Counted from the first letter of the stretch, positions 17,394 through 26,496 are shown. The stretch: 64,000 nucleotides of DNA from Bacteroidales bacterium (GCA_003565735.1 PXBB01000002.1:1-64000), one strand, 5' to 3'. Notes: generated by a model not told the origin, from the letters alone. Numbers and translations are program-made.

Positions 17394-18566
17394 TTAAAAG
17401 GCATAATTTAAACTTAGTACACAATAATATCCGGCATCCTGAAAGATAGACTTATCACCACCAGCAAAAATTTGCGTGATAAATTCAACATCAAGATTTG
17501 TTGCGGCAGAGAAATTAATATTGGGCATAATAAAGGCTGCTTCGATATCAGGGAGCGTCATTAAAGCGAGTCCTCCCTGAAAAAGGCTGGAAAAATGATG
17601 TAGTGCATTAATGGTCACAGCAAATTCCGAAAACATAATATTATCTGGTCTGAGTGGTTGAGTAATCATAAAATGTTCATGTTCGGAGCGTTTGTGACCG
17701 CCATTATAAAGTAATTCAAGCACAACAAAAGTACCCGTATTAAACATATAGTCAATACCGGCGGCAGCCACAAAATTGCCACGCTGCTTGTGCGGTTTTT
17801 CTTCCACATCGTAAAACCATGTTCCTTCGCCTTTAAAGCCGGTACTTCTTATATTTCCTGCCCAACCGGTACCAATGGCTAAACGATTTTTATAATAGCC
17901 GGCCAGGAACTGCAAATCATATGCTTTATAGTTTTTCGAAACCAGCATGGCACCGGCACTTTCTTTAATATCATCGGCAGGGCTGTAAGCCATTTCTATT
18001 CTTGATGCAAAACCTGTGTGATATTGAACTCGTAAGGCATCTGAACCGGGGCGCTCTTGGTAATCAAAGTCAAAAAAAGAATATGTATTAAAAAGATCGT
18101 TAGGGTTGGAAATTACATTCATACCCCAGTTGATGCGCTGACGTCCGGCCCTGATATGCCATTTGTTATAATTGAAGTCAAGGTAAAGCCTGTCAAATGA
18201 GCTGTGAGCAATCCAATCGCCACTATCCAACCACATGCAACTTAAATCGAAAAAACCATCGTCGCTTTCGAACATAGTTTTTAAAATAGGGTAAGAACTC
18301 AATACCGGATTATACAATACCCTGTTGCGCATAGCGGCATGCACATTAAAATTATCAGAAAAACGCCATGTAAAGTTCAATCTGTTGTGGAGCAGGTTAT
18401 CATATACAGCATCCGAGAAATCGTGTTCCACACGCAAGCCACTCAAGTTTTTAACATAACCTGTGAACGCATACTTTTTGGCGTTTTCCGCACTATTTTC
18501 CGCCAATACAACATTAAAAAATGCAAGTAAAAGCTGAACAAGAATTATCTTTTTATACGTTTTCAT
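17394..18566 (-). CDS. Outer-membrane beta-barrel protein of the LolCDE-like operon
   Basis: The 390-residue product has a signal peptide (about 1-22, cleavage after VVLA) and then alternating amphipathic strands to a terminal aromatic residue (LNYAF), the usual outer-membrane barrel signature. The segment RAGRQRINWGMN resembles the GRQxxxWG strand motif seen in porin-like/DUF1302-type barrels; this is a weak resemblance only. It is the last gene after a LolA-like protein, two FtsX permeases and an ATPase, separated by 95 nt containing a long stem (18586-18644). I infer that it is the outer-membrane terminus of that transport system. The cargo (lipoprotein, lipid or other hydrophobic molecule) is unknown. 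Confidence 0.7.
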   Translation of the reverse strand: MKTYKKIILVQLLLAFFNVVLAENSAENAKKYAFTGYVKNLSGLRVEHDFSDAVYDNLLHNRLNFTWRFSDNFNVHAAMRNRVLYNPVLSSYPILKTMFESDDGFFDLSCMWLDSGDWIAHSSFDRLYLDFNYNKWHIRAGRQRINWGMNVISNPNDLFNTYSFFDFDYQERPGSDALRVQYHTGFASRIEMAYSPADDIKESAGAMLVSKNYKAYDLQFLAGYYKNRLAIGTGWAGNIRSTGFKGEGTWFYDVEEKPHKQRGNFVAAAGIDYMFNTGTFVVLELLYNGGHKRSEHEHFMITQPLRPDNIMFSEFAVTINALHHFSSLFQGGLALMTLPDIEAAFIMPNINFSAATNLDVEFITQIFAGGDKSIFQDAGYYCVLSLNYAF

Positions 18567-18585
18567 TTCTTATTATTATGATAAT

Positions 18586-18644
18586 CGAATCCTACATTTT
18601 TATACTATCTCGTTAAGTTCATCGGTTTCATTATGCAGGATTCG
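18586..18644 (-). other. Long inverted repeat between ATPase and barrel genes
   Basis: Twelve-base arms at 18586-18597 and 18633-18644 pair with one mismatch, which becomes a G-U wobble in the minus-strand transcript, around a 35-nt spacer. There is no T-run, so an mRNA processing or stability element between the transporter and barrel cistrons fits better than a terminator. Confidence 0.45.
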
Positions 18645-18661
18645 AAAGGTTTATTTTATCA

Positions 18662-19348
18662 TTATTTGTTAACATCTTCGCTTACAGCACCATCAATAAG
18701 GGTTACAACACGTCTGGCTCTGTCAATTACTCTTTGGTCATGTGTTGAAAAAAGCAATGTGATATTTTCTTCTTTGTTGAGCCTGGCCATAATATCCAAA
18801 AGATTGAGTGCCGACTGTGTATCAAGGTTAGCTGTAGGCTCATCGGCCAGGATAAATTTTGGTTTTGAAGCCAAAGCTCTTGCTACGGCCACTCTTTGCT
18901 GCTGACCACCTGAAAGCTTGCTGGGTCTGACGTCCATCTTATCTCCAAGACCAACAGCTTGCAAAAGTTCCTCTGCCCTTTTGTTCATTTCATTGCTTTT
19001 CATTTTTTGTAACAACATAATAAATGAAACATTTTCTTTTGCAGTAAGTACGGGAATAAGATTATAGGATTGAAATACAAAACCAATATTTTTTAAGCGA
19101 AAGTCAAAAAGTTTACGCTCTTTAAGTTTTGATATATCTACATTTTCGATAAATATTTCACCATCGGTAGGCTTATCCAGACCGCCAATAAGGTTCAAAA
19201 AGGTTGTTTTACCACTGCCCGAAGGGCCTACAATGGCCGTAAATTCGCCTTCGTTGAATTTAATATTTACATTGTTTACTGCTTTAACGGGTGCTACGCC
19301 ACCATTATATACTTTTACCAGATTTTTTGTTTCTATAACTGTTTTCAT
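18662..19348 (-). CDS. LolD-like ABC transporter ATP-binding subunit
   Basis: The 228-residue product carries Walker A GPSGSGKTT, Q-loop FVFQSYNLIPVLTA, signature LSGGQQQRVAVARAL, Walker B ILADEPTANLD and the switch His in FSTHDQ. It falls in the LolD/MacB/FtsE-type group that pairs with FtsX-like permeases. An ORF start nine codons upstream (19375) is possible, but the ATG at 19348 (MKTVIETKNLVKVY) is the family-typical start. It lies directly after two FtsX-type permeases in the same operon and will energise them. Confidence 0.93.
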   Translation of the reverse strand: MKTVIETKNLVKVYNGGVAPVKAVNNVNIKFNEGEFTAIVGPSGSGKTTFLNLIGGLDKPTDGEIFIENVDISKLKERKLFDFRLKNIGFVFQSYNLIPVLTAKENVSFIMLLQKMKSNEMNKRAEELLQAVGLGDKMDVRPSKLSGGQQQRVAVARALASKPKFILADEPTANLDTQSALNLLDIMARLNKEENITLLFSTHDQRVIDRARRVVTLIDGAVSEDVNK

Positions 19349-19389
19349 AATATTTAATATTTTAATATTTAACATTTTTTTTTAATTAA

Positions 19390-20616
19390 CTATTCGCTTC
19401 TTACCGCTTCAACAGGCGAAAGCCTGATAGCTTTAACAGCTGGATAAACAGCTGCCAAAACTGCAAAAACCATGACCATAATGCCTATTTGAAAATACAT
19501 TTGGGGGTCGAGGTCTAAATAAAGCACAGTGGCATATCCGAAATCTTCAAGCCCCTCGGCTCCCACGCCTTCAAGGTTTATGCCTTTGACTTTGAAATGT
19601 CTGATCATCCCGTAAGAAAGTATTAATCCTGAGACACCTGCTATAAATGAAAGCATTATGGTTTCAAAAATTATCATCAAAAAGACTTTGGTTCTCTTCA
19701 TGCCAATGGCCATAAGAATGCCAAATTCTTTAACTCTTTCGAGGACAGACATAAGAATTGTGTTGAACAAACCAAAAGATACACCGAGAATTATGATACC
19801 AACCATCCATATAAGATTTTGATTGAGGAACTCTAAAGAATAGTATAAAGAGGGCTCCATATCTGCCCAGTGCTTTACATCCAATTCTGGGAAAGCCTTT
19901 CTAATCTTTTCTGCCATAAGCCTGTAGTTATCAACATCATCAATGACAACAGCTATTTCCGTTACATGCTTTTCTTTGCCAATCAAATCATATATATTTT
20001 TTGATTGTATAAACACCGTGGATTCTTCAAAGCGGCGTGAACTTAGTTTGTATAGTCCTTCTACCACAAAAGATGCACTGATCATCTCTCCTTTTATATC
20101 CTGAAATGTCAACACAATTCTTGAACCAACCGACACATTAATAGTATTGGCCAGGGCCTCTCCTATTATAATTGAAGGCAAGCGACCCTCATTTTCAAAA
20201 TAAGTGCCCTCGGTGATCAGGCTGTTTAGGTTTGTTGTAAGGGCTTCGGCTAATGCATCTACACCCTTAATCCTGACACCAGCATTTAGATTTGCCGATG
20301 CTACCATACCTTCAACAACACTGCGTTCAGAGACACTATGAACACCATCTATCGCTTCAATTTCTTTGGCTATGTGAATGCCGTTTTTTATATAGAACCG
20401 TGCTTCCGGATTGGCAACAAACTTTGGGTGATGTACCTGAATATGCGATGTACGGTTATCTACGGCTTCCTCAAACTGCTGTTTTTCAGCAGCCAACCTA
20501 ATTGCCCCTGAAAAAATACCACCCATTATGCCTATGATAATGGCTATGATAATGATACTGCTGCGGATCTTGTTCCGCCAAATATTTCTCCATGATATTT
20601 TTAATATTTTTTTCAT
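19390..20616 (-). CDS. FtsX/LolC-E-type ABC permease (second copy)
   Basis: The 408-residue product begins MKKILKISWRNIWRNKIRSS, with an N-terminal TM (about 15-38), a MacB-PCD-like periplasmic domain (about 45-260), and three C-terminal TM helices including SVLERVKEFGILMAIGMKR (about 290-310), the FtsX signature. It is a paralogue of the preceding permease (20642-21868), and the two probably form a heterodimer as LolC and LolE do. The gap to the upstream permease is 25 nt. The periplasmic domain is diverged, as expected where it contacts a dedicated periplasmic carrier. Confidence 0.9.
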   Translation of the reverse strand: MKKILKISWRNIWRNKIRSSIIIIAIIIGIMGGIFSGAIRLAAEKQQFEEAVDNRTSHIQVHHPKFVANPEARFYIKNGIHIAKEIEAIDGVHSVSERSVVEGMVASANLNAGVRIKGVDALAEALTTNLNSLITEGTYFENEGRLPSIIIGEALANTINVSVGSRIVLTFQDIKGEMISASFVVEGLYKLSSRRFEESTVFIQSKNIYDLIGKEKHVTEIAVVIDDVDNYRLMAEKIRKAFPELDVKHWADMEPSLYYSLEFLNQNLIWMVGIIILGVSFGLFNTILMSVLERVKEFGILMAIGMKRTKVFLMIIFETIMLSFIAGVSGLILSYGMIRHFKVKGINLEGVGAEGLEDFGYATVLYLDLDPQMYFQIGIMVMVFAVLAAVYPAVKAIRLSPVEAVRSE

Positions 20617-20641
20617 TTTTTCCTGATTAAAAAGTTAATAC

Positions 20642-21868
20642 TTATTTTCTTGAAGCTTTTACCATGTCTAAGCGTAATACTTTAACAACAGGGTATAATC
20701 CGATAGCAACAGCAATAAAGAAAACTGTCAGACCTTGCTGCAAAAATATTTCCGGTGCAACAGAGAAAGCAAATACAGGCTCAATACCCATGTCAATCAT
20801 GACGTCAGCCAAATCATCTTTCAAAGGGATTGGATTTTTATACAAACTGTACATCAGGGGATAACCTATAGCGATACCTGCCAAAACTCCCAGAAAACTC
20901 ATTAACAAGGTTTCCAACATGCATATGGCAGCCAATTTAATGCGCTTAAGACCTATTGACAACAATATTCCAAACTCTTTCATGCGTTCAAAAACCATTG
21001 TTATAATAGTACCAAGTATTCCAAAACCGACAACAGCATAAAGAATCCATGCCATCATTTTAACCTGGGCATTACGGACTTCAAAAGCTGCAATAGCATC
21101 TGGCAAAAGTTCTTCCCATGTATAAACAGTAAACCATTCATCATCTAAAGAGCTTTGAAGATCAGCCGACAGCATGTCAATATCAACGTGTTCCTCTGCC
21201 ATAATGATAAGGTTGGTGACCCTATCAGGAGCAGCAAAAAGCCACTGCGCTTCGGCTAAAGGTAAATAGACCATGCTGTTGTTCTGTTCCGGCATAGGAA
21301 ATCTAACGATACCACCCACTTTGTATTTACTGGCAGCAATCATTCCCTGAAAACCATTGCCAAGAAGCACTATAGTGTCGCCTAATTCCAGTTCTAATTG
21401 ATTGGCAACACCTTCGGCTACAACAGCATAATTATCATTATCGTTAAACATGCGCCCTTGCGTGATACGCGATGATACATTGTTCATCTTGTTTTCTTTT
21501 TCCGGCTTTATGCCTGTAACCAGCACCCCACGTGTACCAATATCTTTAGAAGCCAAACAAAAATTCTGAATTCTGGGAACCGTATATGCTATACAGTTTT
21601 CATGCTGTTCAAGAAGTTGCATAACTTCAGGGCTAAGTTCCAATGCATAATCTATTGATGGTTCATCATCATACAATACATCCTGAATTTGAATGTGTCC
21701 TGTCGTATTGCTTACAATAGATTCAATCATTTGTTGCTTCATACCCGAAACTATTGACATCAGTGCGATGGTGAGTATGGCTGCAAACATTACTGAACTG
21801 ACAGTGATGAGCGTGCGTTTTTTCTTACGCCATAAATTACGCCATGCTAAAACTAATAGTGTTTTCAT
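20642..21868 (-). CDS. FtsX/LolC-E-type ABC permease (first copy)
   Basis: The 408-residue product begins MKTLLVLAWRNLWRKKKRT, with one N-terminal TM helix, a periplasmic domain (about 45-265), and a C-terminal three-helix FtsX domain with MVFERMKEFGILLSIGLKR. It is the same length as its downstream paralogue, which supports a duplication and a heterodimeric permease. It lies 30 nt after the LolA-like gene. LolCDE systems extract lipoproteins from the inner membrane for LolA; the presence of a LolA-like partner and a barrel makes an envelope-crossing lipid or lipoprotein route likely, but this is inference. Confidence 0.9.
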   Translation of the reverse strand: MKTLLVLAWRNLWRKKKRTLITVSSVMFAAILTIALMSIVSGMKQQMIESIVSNTTGHIQIQDVLYDDEPSIDYALELSPEVMQLLEQHENCIAYTVPRIQNFCLASKDIGTRGVLVTGIKPEKENKMNNVSSRITQGRMFNDNDNYAVVAEGVANQLELELGDTIVLLGNGFQGMIAASKYKVGGIVRFPMPEQNNSMVYLPLAEAQWLFAAPDRVTNLIIMAEEHVDIDMLSADLQSSLDDEWFTVYTWEELLPDAIAAFEVRNAQVKMMAWILYAVVGFGILGTIITMVFERMKEFGILLSIGLKRIKLAAICMLETLLMSFLGVLAGIAIGYPLMYSLYKNPIPLKDDLADVMIDMGIEPVFAFSVAPEIFLQQGLTVFFIAVAIGLYPVVKVLRLDMVKASRK

Positions 21869-21898
21869 ATTTATTTGTTTTTTATTTTATGCTTAATA

Positions 21899-22660
21899 CT
21901 ATCTAACATTTTTTAAATTCTGAATAGAGAAGAAGTCCTCGTCAATGGAAATATTAAAACGGGCATTTTCATACCTGATAATGGTTTTTTGATTTCTTCT
22001 GTCTGCCGGTATCATTTCCAAAACAGTAGGTATAGTGCGCCCACCCATATTTTTAATTTCCTTGAAAAGAATTGTTGACACCAGCACATCTGACTCATCA
22101 TAATTTTCAATTTTCAGCTGCACATACGAATCTTTGCATATCCACATCAACACTTTGCCATAAACAATGGATGACTCAGGCTTAGGTATCAGCTCCAAAA
22201 CCCATGCACGACGCCCCTGAATGGTTTCCTTGCGTAACACACGGTGGCTATAGTCGTCAATTGTGGAACTTTCTCTTACAAGATCATCATTTGAAAAATC
22301 ACTCCCCATCCACGATTGAGACATCATTGAGGGAGGCATTTTTATCAACCTGTCAATATTTGGCACATAATTCCAAATTTCGTTACCTCTTTTCAGATAT
22401 GCCGTACCTTTATCGCGTGCAGGTGCTGTTACTAATATCAAAGAATAATCATCTCCCTTTGACCAACTTTTCATAGAAATCTCACGAGTATATCGCGGAC
22501 GTACAGTAGTCATTGTTAATTCACTATATGAAGAGTGCCCTCTCATGCGCTCTTCCATTTTTCTGATAATTTGGGCAGCATTTTCCTGTCCATTAATTGC
22601 CTTTGTACTTAAAAAAAGCATCAATAAGGCCAGCAGTTGTAGTGTTTTGTTTTTTTTCAT
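21899..22660 (-). CDS. LolA-like outer-membrane lipoprotein-sorting protein
   Basis: The 253-residue product has a signal peptide (about 1-24, ending INGQ) and a LolA-like half-barrel fold. Family motifs of the PF17131-type outer membrane lipoprotein-sorting group are present: GTAYLKRGNEIWNYVP, MMSQSWMGSDFSNDDLV and a basic/aromatic C-terminal third. In other phyla such proteins often sit with MMPL/RND or LolCDE-type transporters and carry hydrophobic cargo across the periplasm. Here it heads a five-gene operon with two permeases, an ATPase and an outer-membrane barrel. The promoter and an operator-like palindrome lie just upstream, so the unit looks regulated rather than housekeeping. Confidence 0.88.
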   Translation of the reverse strand: MKKNKTLQLLALLMLFLSTKAINGQENAAQIIRKMEERMRGHSSYSELTMTTVRPRYTREISMKSWSKGDDYSLILVTAPARDKGTAYLKRGNEIWNYVPNIDRLIKMPPSMMSQSWMGSDFSNDDLVRESSTIDDYSHRVLRKETIQGRRAWVLELIPKPESSIVYGKVLMWICKDSYVQLKIENYDESDVLVSTILFKEIKNMGGRTIPTVLEMIPADRRNQKTIIRYENARFNISIDEDFFSIQNLKNVR

Positions 22661-22698
22661 TCTTTTAAATTTTTGAAGTTAATACTGATTTAATTTTT

Positions 22699-22716
22699 TG
22701 GTTGAACGTTCGGTCA
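22699..22716. promoter_or_regulatory. Palindromic operator-like site upstream of the LolA-like operon
   Basis: An 18-bp imperfect palindrome centred on GAACGTTC (22704-22711), flanked by TGG/TCA-type half-sites, lies between the predicted transcription start and the LolA-like ATG. Its size and symmetry resemble TetR-family operators. No regulator gene is in this window. Confidence 0.5.
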
Positions 22717-22743
22717 TTTTTTGAGCGCTTTATTATTTTGAAG

Positions 22744-22772
22744 CAAAAGTAAAACAGGCTACGCCTCCACAA
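22744..22772 (-). promoter_or_regulatory. Bacteroidota promoter for the LolA/LolCDE-like operon
   Basis: On the minus strand a TTG (22770-22772), 18 nt and TACTTTTG (22744-22751) match the TTG-N19-TAnnTTTG pattern. Transcription would start near 22738, upstream of the palindrome at 22699-22716. Confidence 0.6.
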
Positions 22773-22932
22773 AAGCAATTACTTATGAATGACGTTTTTG
22801 AATGTTTCAGTGCCTAAATTAAAACCATGAATGCCTGAGAAAGGGTTTCATTTTCACCCCCTATCCGATTATCTTCGAACAAAAAATCTCTGTAACACGT
22901 TTTATATAAGGTGTCTTAGGTTAAAAAAAATA

Positions 22933-25749
22933 TTATAAAGCATTGAAATCAATCTTAAACAAAGGTTCGGCAAATAAAGACTGACGGTTATGATTGTATG
23001 TAAATCTTAAGCCAAGCGTTATGGGTGCAACAAATCTAAACAAGTGCGTATGGGCATTAAGTTCCAGACCATAAGAACGTAAATAGTGTACCTCATTAAG
23101 AGTTTCTGTATAGTCGTAAAAAATATTTGCCTTAAATCTTTTAATATAAGCAATGGGACCTATGGCCCAGTCGGGATAAAATAAAGGCAATGCATAATTA
23201 AACTGTAGTGTAAAAGCAGTTTTGAAAAAATCATCCCGCGTATTATGCCCTCTTGCGATAGGGAATAAAAAATTTAACAAAATATCTTTACGTGCGCGCT
23301 CCTGATAATTGAGTTGCATATATAAGCTATGATGTTTCAGCAATCCCGGGAAAAAAAGGTTCAGTCTAGCACCCCACACATCTCCGGCCTTTTGTTTACT
23401 GCCCAATGGACTGTGTGCATACCTGAACATCAAACTTTGAGAAAAAGCAGGGTGAATATCACGCATAGCCATTAAGCGTCTGTTTGATATGATAAATCCA
23501 TAGTCCATTGTGTTTATCTGTATATCAGCCAATGTATCTTTACCTTGCTCAGGCTTTAGTTGCAGCAGATTGTTATGAGCAAATATGTTTAAATGGCGCA
23601 TATAATGTGCACGCTGCCACCTAAAAGGCACGTTTACACCGCCACTTACGGTAAGTTCCTGATACAACAGGTCTGTGTCGGCATCATAACGCATAGTTGT
23701 TTTCCCATATTTAAAATTACTTGATATAATGGGATACCAGCCTTCATAATCGATACCGGCCACAAAAGCACCCTGCTCCGTATGGATATCGTATTCGTAA
23801 CCAAAGTGAGAAGTAGCTGTGCTTAGCAAGTTTTGAGAAAACAAGACAGCTCCGGGGTTTACAGTATTTTTGTCAACATTTACATACAAGGGTGCCCAGC
23901 TGTGAAAGTTGAAAAAATGTCTTAATTTACTGTAAGCAACGACCTCGTATAAAGTGTCCGGTTCCGCATTAAACTGAATGGCCCCTCCTTCTTGCACTGT
24001 AAGACTGTCAAGCATTCTGTCTTGAAAAACAGTAATGGCTTCTTCAGGTATCCATAGAAGACTATCCAGCGGTGTTTGCACTAAAGTATTGCCTAATGCT
24101 GACAAGTTCAAATAGATAAGACGGCCTCCTTTAGCATCAACTACTGCGTTGCTGTTGCCAAAATTTGATGATGTAAGCAAGTACTTTTGCCTTTCAGATA
24201 TATCCCATGCATAAATATTATTGATGCCACTAAAAGAAGAGGTAAATATGATAAAGTCGTAGTAAACTGTGGGCGTACCAATTTCAGTATAATCAAAATC
24301 TTTAACAATATGCACTTCCTGGCTTTCAGTATCTATTAATGCGATAGCCTTTCCCTCCTGTGATGCAGCAATAAAAACGATGGTCTTATTGTCAACCCAC
24401 GCAGGGTCAATAATTTCAATACTGTGAAAACCATTCATTATATCCTTTTTTAAGCCATTATCCGAACATAACAAATGTAAACTATGTCTTCCATGTAAAT
24501 CAGCATGCACACAAGCAAGCAGTCGTCCATCAGGCGACACAACCGCAGTTTGATATCTGCCCTTTTGTGTAAGACGCACTCTTTTACCGTTTCTGACATC
24601 TTGCTTAACGACATTATTGGACGAACGGTGTTGCCATCTCTTATCAGGTGTGTGTTCTATATAATATATATGGTTTCCGTGGGCAGAAAGTGTTGAAGGG
24701 TATATACGTCCCGCCGGCCTTAAAAGCGTTTGGCCGCCATTCTGAATATCAATCAACACAGCTTTATCGAGGTCTGAAAAGCTTCTTTTTACAGATACAA
24801 GCGTTGAATCATTCAAAAGAGCAGGTCGTGCATAGTCAGCATAATCGTTTTTGGGCGGTAAAAGTTTGGCCGCATAAGTTTGCGGCAAGCTCGCAATATG
24901 CTTTTTCCAATCAGTATATAAGCTATCCATAGCGGCTTCATAGTATGCACTTTTGTTAAGCGAAGTGTGTTTCCTGATAGCTTGTGCAAATGGGTATAAT
25001 GCCCATGGGCGACGGGCTACCTTATCTAAGGCCTCAGGCCAGATATCACGACTGTAGTATGTCCGTCCGTGCGCTGTCAGGAAGTAGCCCAACTCATAAT
25101 GATTGGGTACAAAATCTTTATAGGAGCCGAATTTTGCTTTTTCATAACTGTATTTTCCTTTTTCAATAAGCTGCGCTCTCAATTTATTTGTAAAAGCCGG
25201 ATTTCGGCCTCTGCCCGACGCTGTAAGAGCAGTTTCGGCACATACAGCATCGCCCTCCAAAAACCATAATGGCAGATAAAGTCCGGCCAATGCTCCTGTG
25301 ATTTGCTGGCCGAAAACATAGCCTAAGCTGGCAGTTGCATACCTGTTCAGACTGCTCATTTGTGCCACATGTCGCAGTTCGTGAAGACTCAAATGTTGCT
25401 TATAATCAACGGAAAGGCGCTGCTGAGATGATAAAGGAAAAAGTTCCACACGCTTTGGAGCCCAACTGACGAAGCCATTCGACCTCATACCCTGATTGTG
25501 AATGACAACGGGTATGCGAATTAACGGACTGTTAATATGGTTGGCAACCCGGGGGTAAGCCGTCTCAAGGTAGTAAGCAAAAAGCTGTGCCGTACTATCG
25601 TAACCGGCAGGAAAAACAATTTCGAAAAAAGGCGTTTCTATTTTTTGCCAACGCAATTTACCAGGAGACTGTCCCGCATTATAAAACTGAGAAGATGCTT
25701 CGGGTTGTAATAGCACAAAAAGTATTAAAACCAAAAAAAAAGCCTTCAT
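22933..25749 (-). CDS. Large peptidase-MA-like and beta-propeller outer-membrane protein
   Basis: The 938-residue product has a signal peptide (about 1-20), a gluzincin-like segment with HELRH (about 127-131) followed by LPLWFLEGDA, where the downstream Glu is a possible third zinc ligand as in the peptidase MA group, then TolB/PD40-type propeller repeats (about 300-560), and a C-terminal half of alternating beta strands that looks like an outer-membrane barrel ending KIDFNAL. Similar unassigned proteins occur in other Bacteroidota. Its start overlaps the YbaN gene stop by 4 nt, so the two are translationally coupled, in an operon headed by the NifU-like gene. The substrate and activity are unknown. 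Confidence 0.7.
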   Translation of the reverse strand: MKAFFLVLILFVLLQPEASSQFYNAGQSPGKLRWQKIETPFFEIVFPAGYDSTAQLFAYYLETAYPRVANHINSPLIRIPVVIHNQGMRSNGFVSWAPKRVELFPLSSQQRLSVDYKQHLSLHELRHVAQMSSLNRYATASLGYVFGQQITGALAGLYLPLWFLEGDAVCAETALTASGRGRNPAFTNKLRAQLIEKGKYSYEKAKFGSYKDFVPNHYELGYFLTAHGRTYYSRDIWPEALDKVARRPWALYPFAQAIRKHTSLNKSAYYEAAMDSLYTDWKKHIASLPQTYAAKLLPPKNDYADYARPALLNDSTLVSVKRSFSDLDKAVLIDIQNGGQTLLRPAGRIYPSTLSAHGNHIYYIEHTPDKRWQHRSSNNVVKQDVRNGKRVRLTQKGRYQTAVVSPDGRLLACVHADLHGRHSLHLLCSDNGLKKDIMNGFHSIEIIDPAWVDNKTIVFIAASQEGKAIALIDTESQEVHIVKDFDYTEIGTPTVYYDFIIFTSSFSGINNIYAWDISERQKYLLTSSNFGNSNAVVDAKGGRLIYLNLSALGNTLVQTPLDSLLWIPEEAITVFQDRMLDSLTVQEGGAIQFNAEPDTLYEVVAYSKLRHFFNFHSWAPLYVNVDKNTVNPGAVLFSQNLLSTATSHFGYEYDIHTEQGAFVAGIDYEGWYPIISSNFKYGKTTMRYDADTDLLYQELTVSGGVNVPFRWQRAHYMRHLNIFAHNNLLQLKPEQGKDTLADIQINTMDYGFIISNRRLMAMRDIHPAFSQSLMFRYAHSPLGSKQKAGDVWGARLNLFFPGLLKHHSLYMQLNYQERARKDILLNFLFPIARGHNTRDDFFKTAFTLQFNYALPLFYPDWAIGPIAYIKRFKANIFYDYTETLNEVHYLRSYGLELNAHTHLFRFVAPITLGLRFTYNHNRQSLFAEPLFKIDFNAL

Positions 25750-26138
25750 TCTTTCTTTTTTAATGTTTTGAGCATCAGAATATGAATGCTGACACCAACA
25801 GCAATTACATATAGTAATATGCGAATATAAACATTATCAATGAAAACAAAGGCAGATATACTTATAAAAAACCAAAGCAAAATAAGGTTTATTATTTTTA
25901 CATTTTTGGGGATGCCTTTTTTTTCGAGATAGCTTTTAATATAAAAGCCTAATATTTTATGGTGGATCAGGTAATTATAAAAACGCAAGGAGCTGCGCAA
26001 GTATAAGTAAGATGCCAATAAAAGAAAAGGTGTTGTGGGTATTAATGGTAAAACTATGCCCAGCACGCCCAAAACAACAAATAATGTCCCCAGTACTAAA
26101 AACAATGTCCTTTTGAAACGACTTTTAACTGGAACCAA
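25746..26138 (-). CDS. YbaN/DUF454 family inner-membrane protein
   Basis: The 130-residue protein has the DUF454 signature: GTLFVVLGVLGIVLPLIPTT followed by PFLLLASYLYLRSS, then the HHKILGFYIKSY region and two C-terminal TM helices. The family's function is unknown. The only usable start is TTG at 26138; a stop codon lies four codons upstream and there is no in-frame ATG. The gene is 24 nt after the NifU-like stop and overlaps the large peptidase-MA-like gene by 4 nt. Confidence 0.85.
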   Translation of the reverse strand: MVPVKSRFKRTLFLVLGTLFVVLGVLGIVLPLIPTTPFLLLASYLYLRSSLRFYNYLIHHKILGFYIKSYLEKKGIPKNVKIINLILLWFFISISAFVFIDNVYIRILLYVIAVGVSIHILMLKTLKKKE

Positions 26139-26162
26139 AACCGGAAATTTTCAATATTTCAA

Positions 26163-26411
26163 CTATAAACTTGCGGCCTCTACTGCTTTTATCTCCGGAA
26201 TAGCTTTTTTAACAGCACTTTCTACACCGGACTTCAAAGTCATCATACTCATCGGGCAACCTTTGCAGGCACCCAACAACTCAACATAAACGATATTGTC
26301 ATCCGACAATTCTACAAAACGAATATTGCCTCCATCAGCCTCTAAGTATGGTCTTATTTGATCTATTACGCTCTCTACTTTTTTTATCAAATCTGCTTTC
26401 TCTGTTGACAT
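26163..26411 (-). CDS. NifU C-terminal-like Fe-S scaffold protein
   Basis: The 82-residue protein is a stand-alone NifU C-terminal (Nfu) domain: RPYLEADGGNIRFVEL followed by LLGACKGCPMSMMTLKSGVE with the CxxC that holds a [4Fe-4S] cluster at a dimer interface. Nfu proteins carry clusters to apo-proteins; possible clients in this window include the 2[4Fe-4S] ferredoxin and BioB. It heads an operon with YbaN and the large peptidase-MA-like protein. A TACTTTTG -7 element is upstream at 26464-26471. Confidence 0.93.
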   Translation of the reverse strand: MSTEKADLIKKVESVIDQIRPYLEADGGNIRFVELSDDNIVYVELLGACKGCPMSMMTLKSGVESAVKKAIPEIKAVEAASL

Positions 26412-26463
26412 AATAAAAAATTTAAAATGTTTTATATTTTTTTAGATTTATTTAAAATTAGTA

Positions 26464-26496
26464 CAAAAGTAGTATTTTTATTTTAAATATTTTCAA
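26464..26496 (-). promoter_or_regulatory. Promoter for the NifU-like operon
   Basis: Minus-strand TTG (26494-26496), 22 nt, TACTTTTG (26464-26471); the spacer is slightly long. The ATG at 26411 is about 50 nt downstream. Confidence 0.5.

Noticed and set aside
10739-22772. Horizontal transfer of the transport operons
   Set aside because: No integrase, transposase, tRNA junction or obvious base-composition break was seen.
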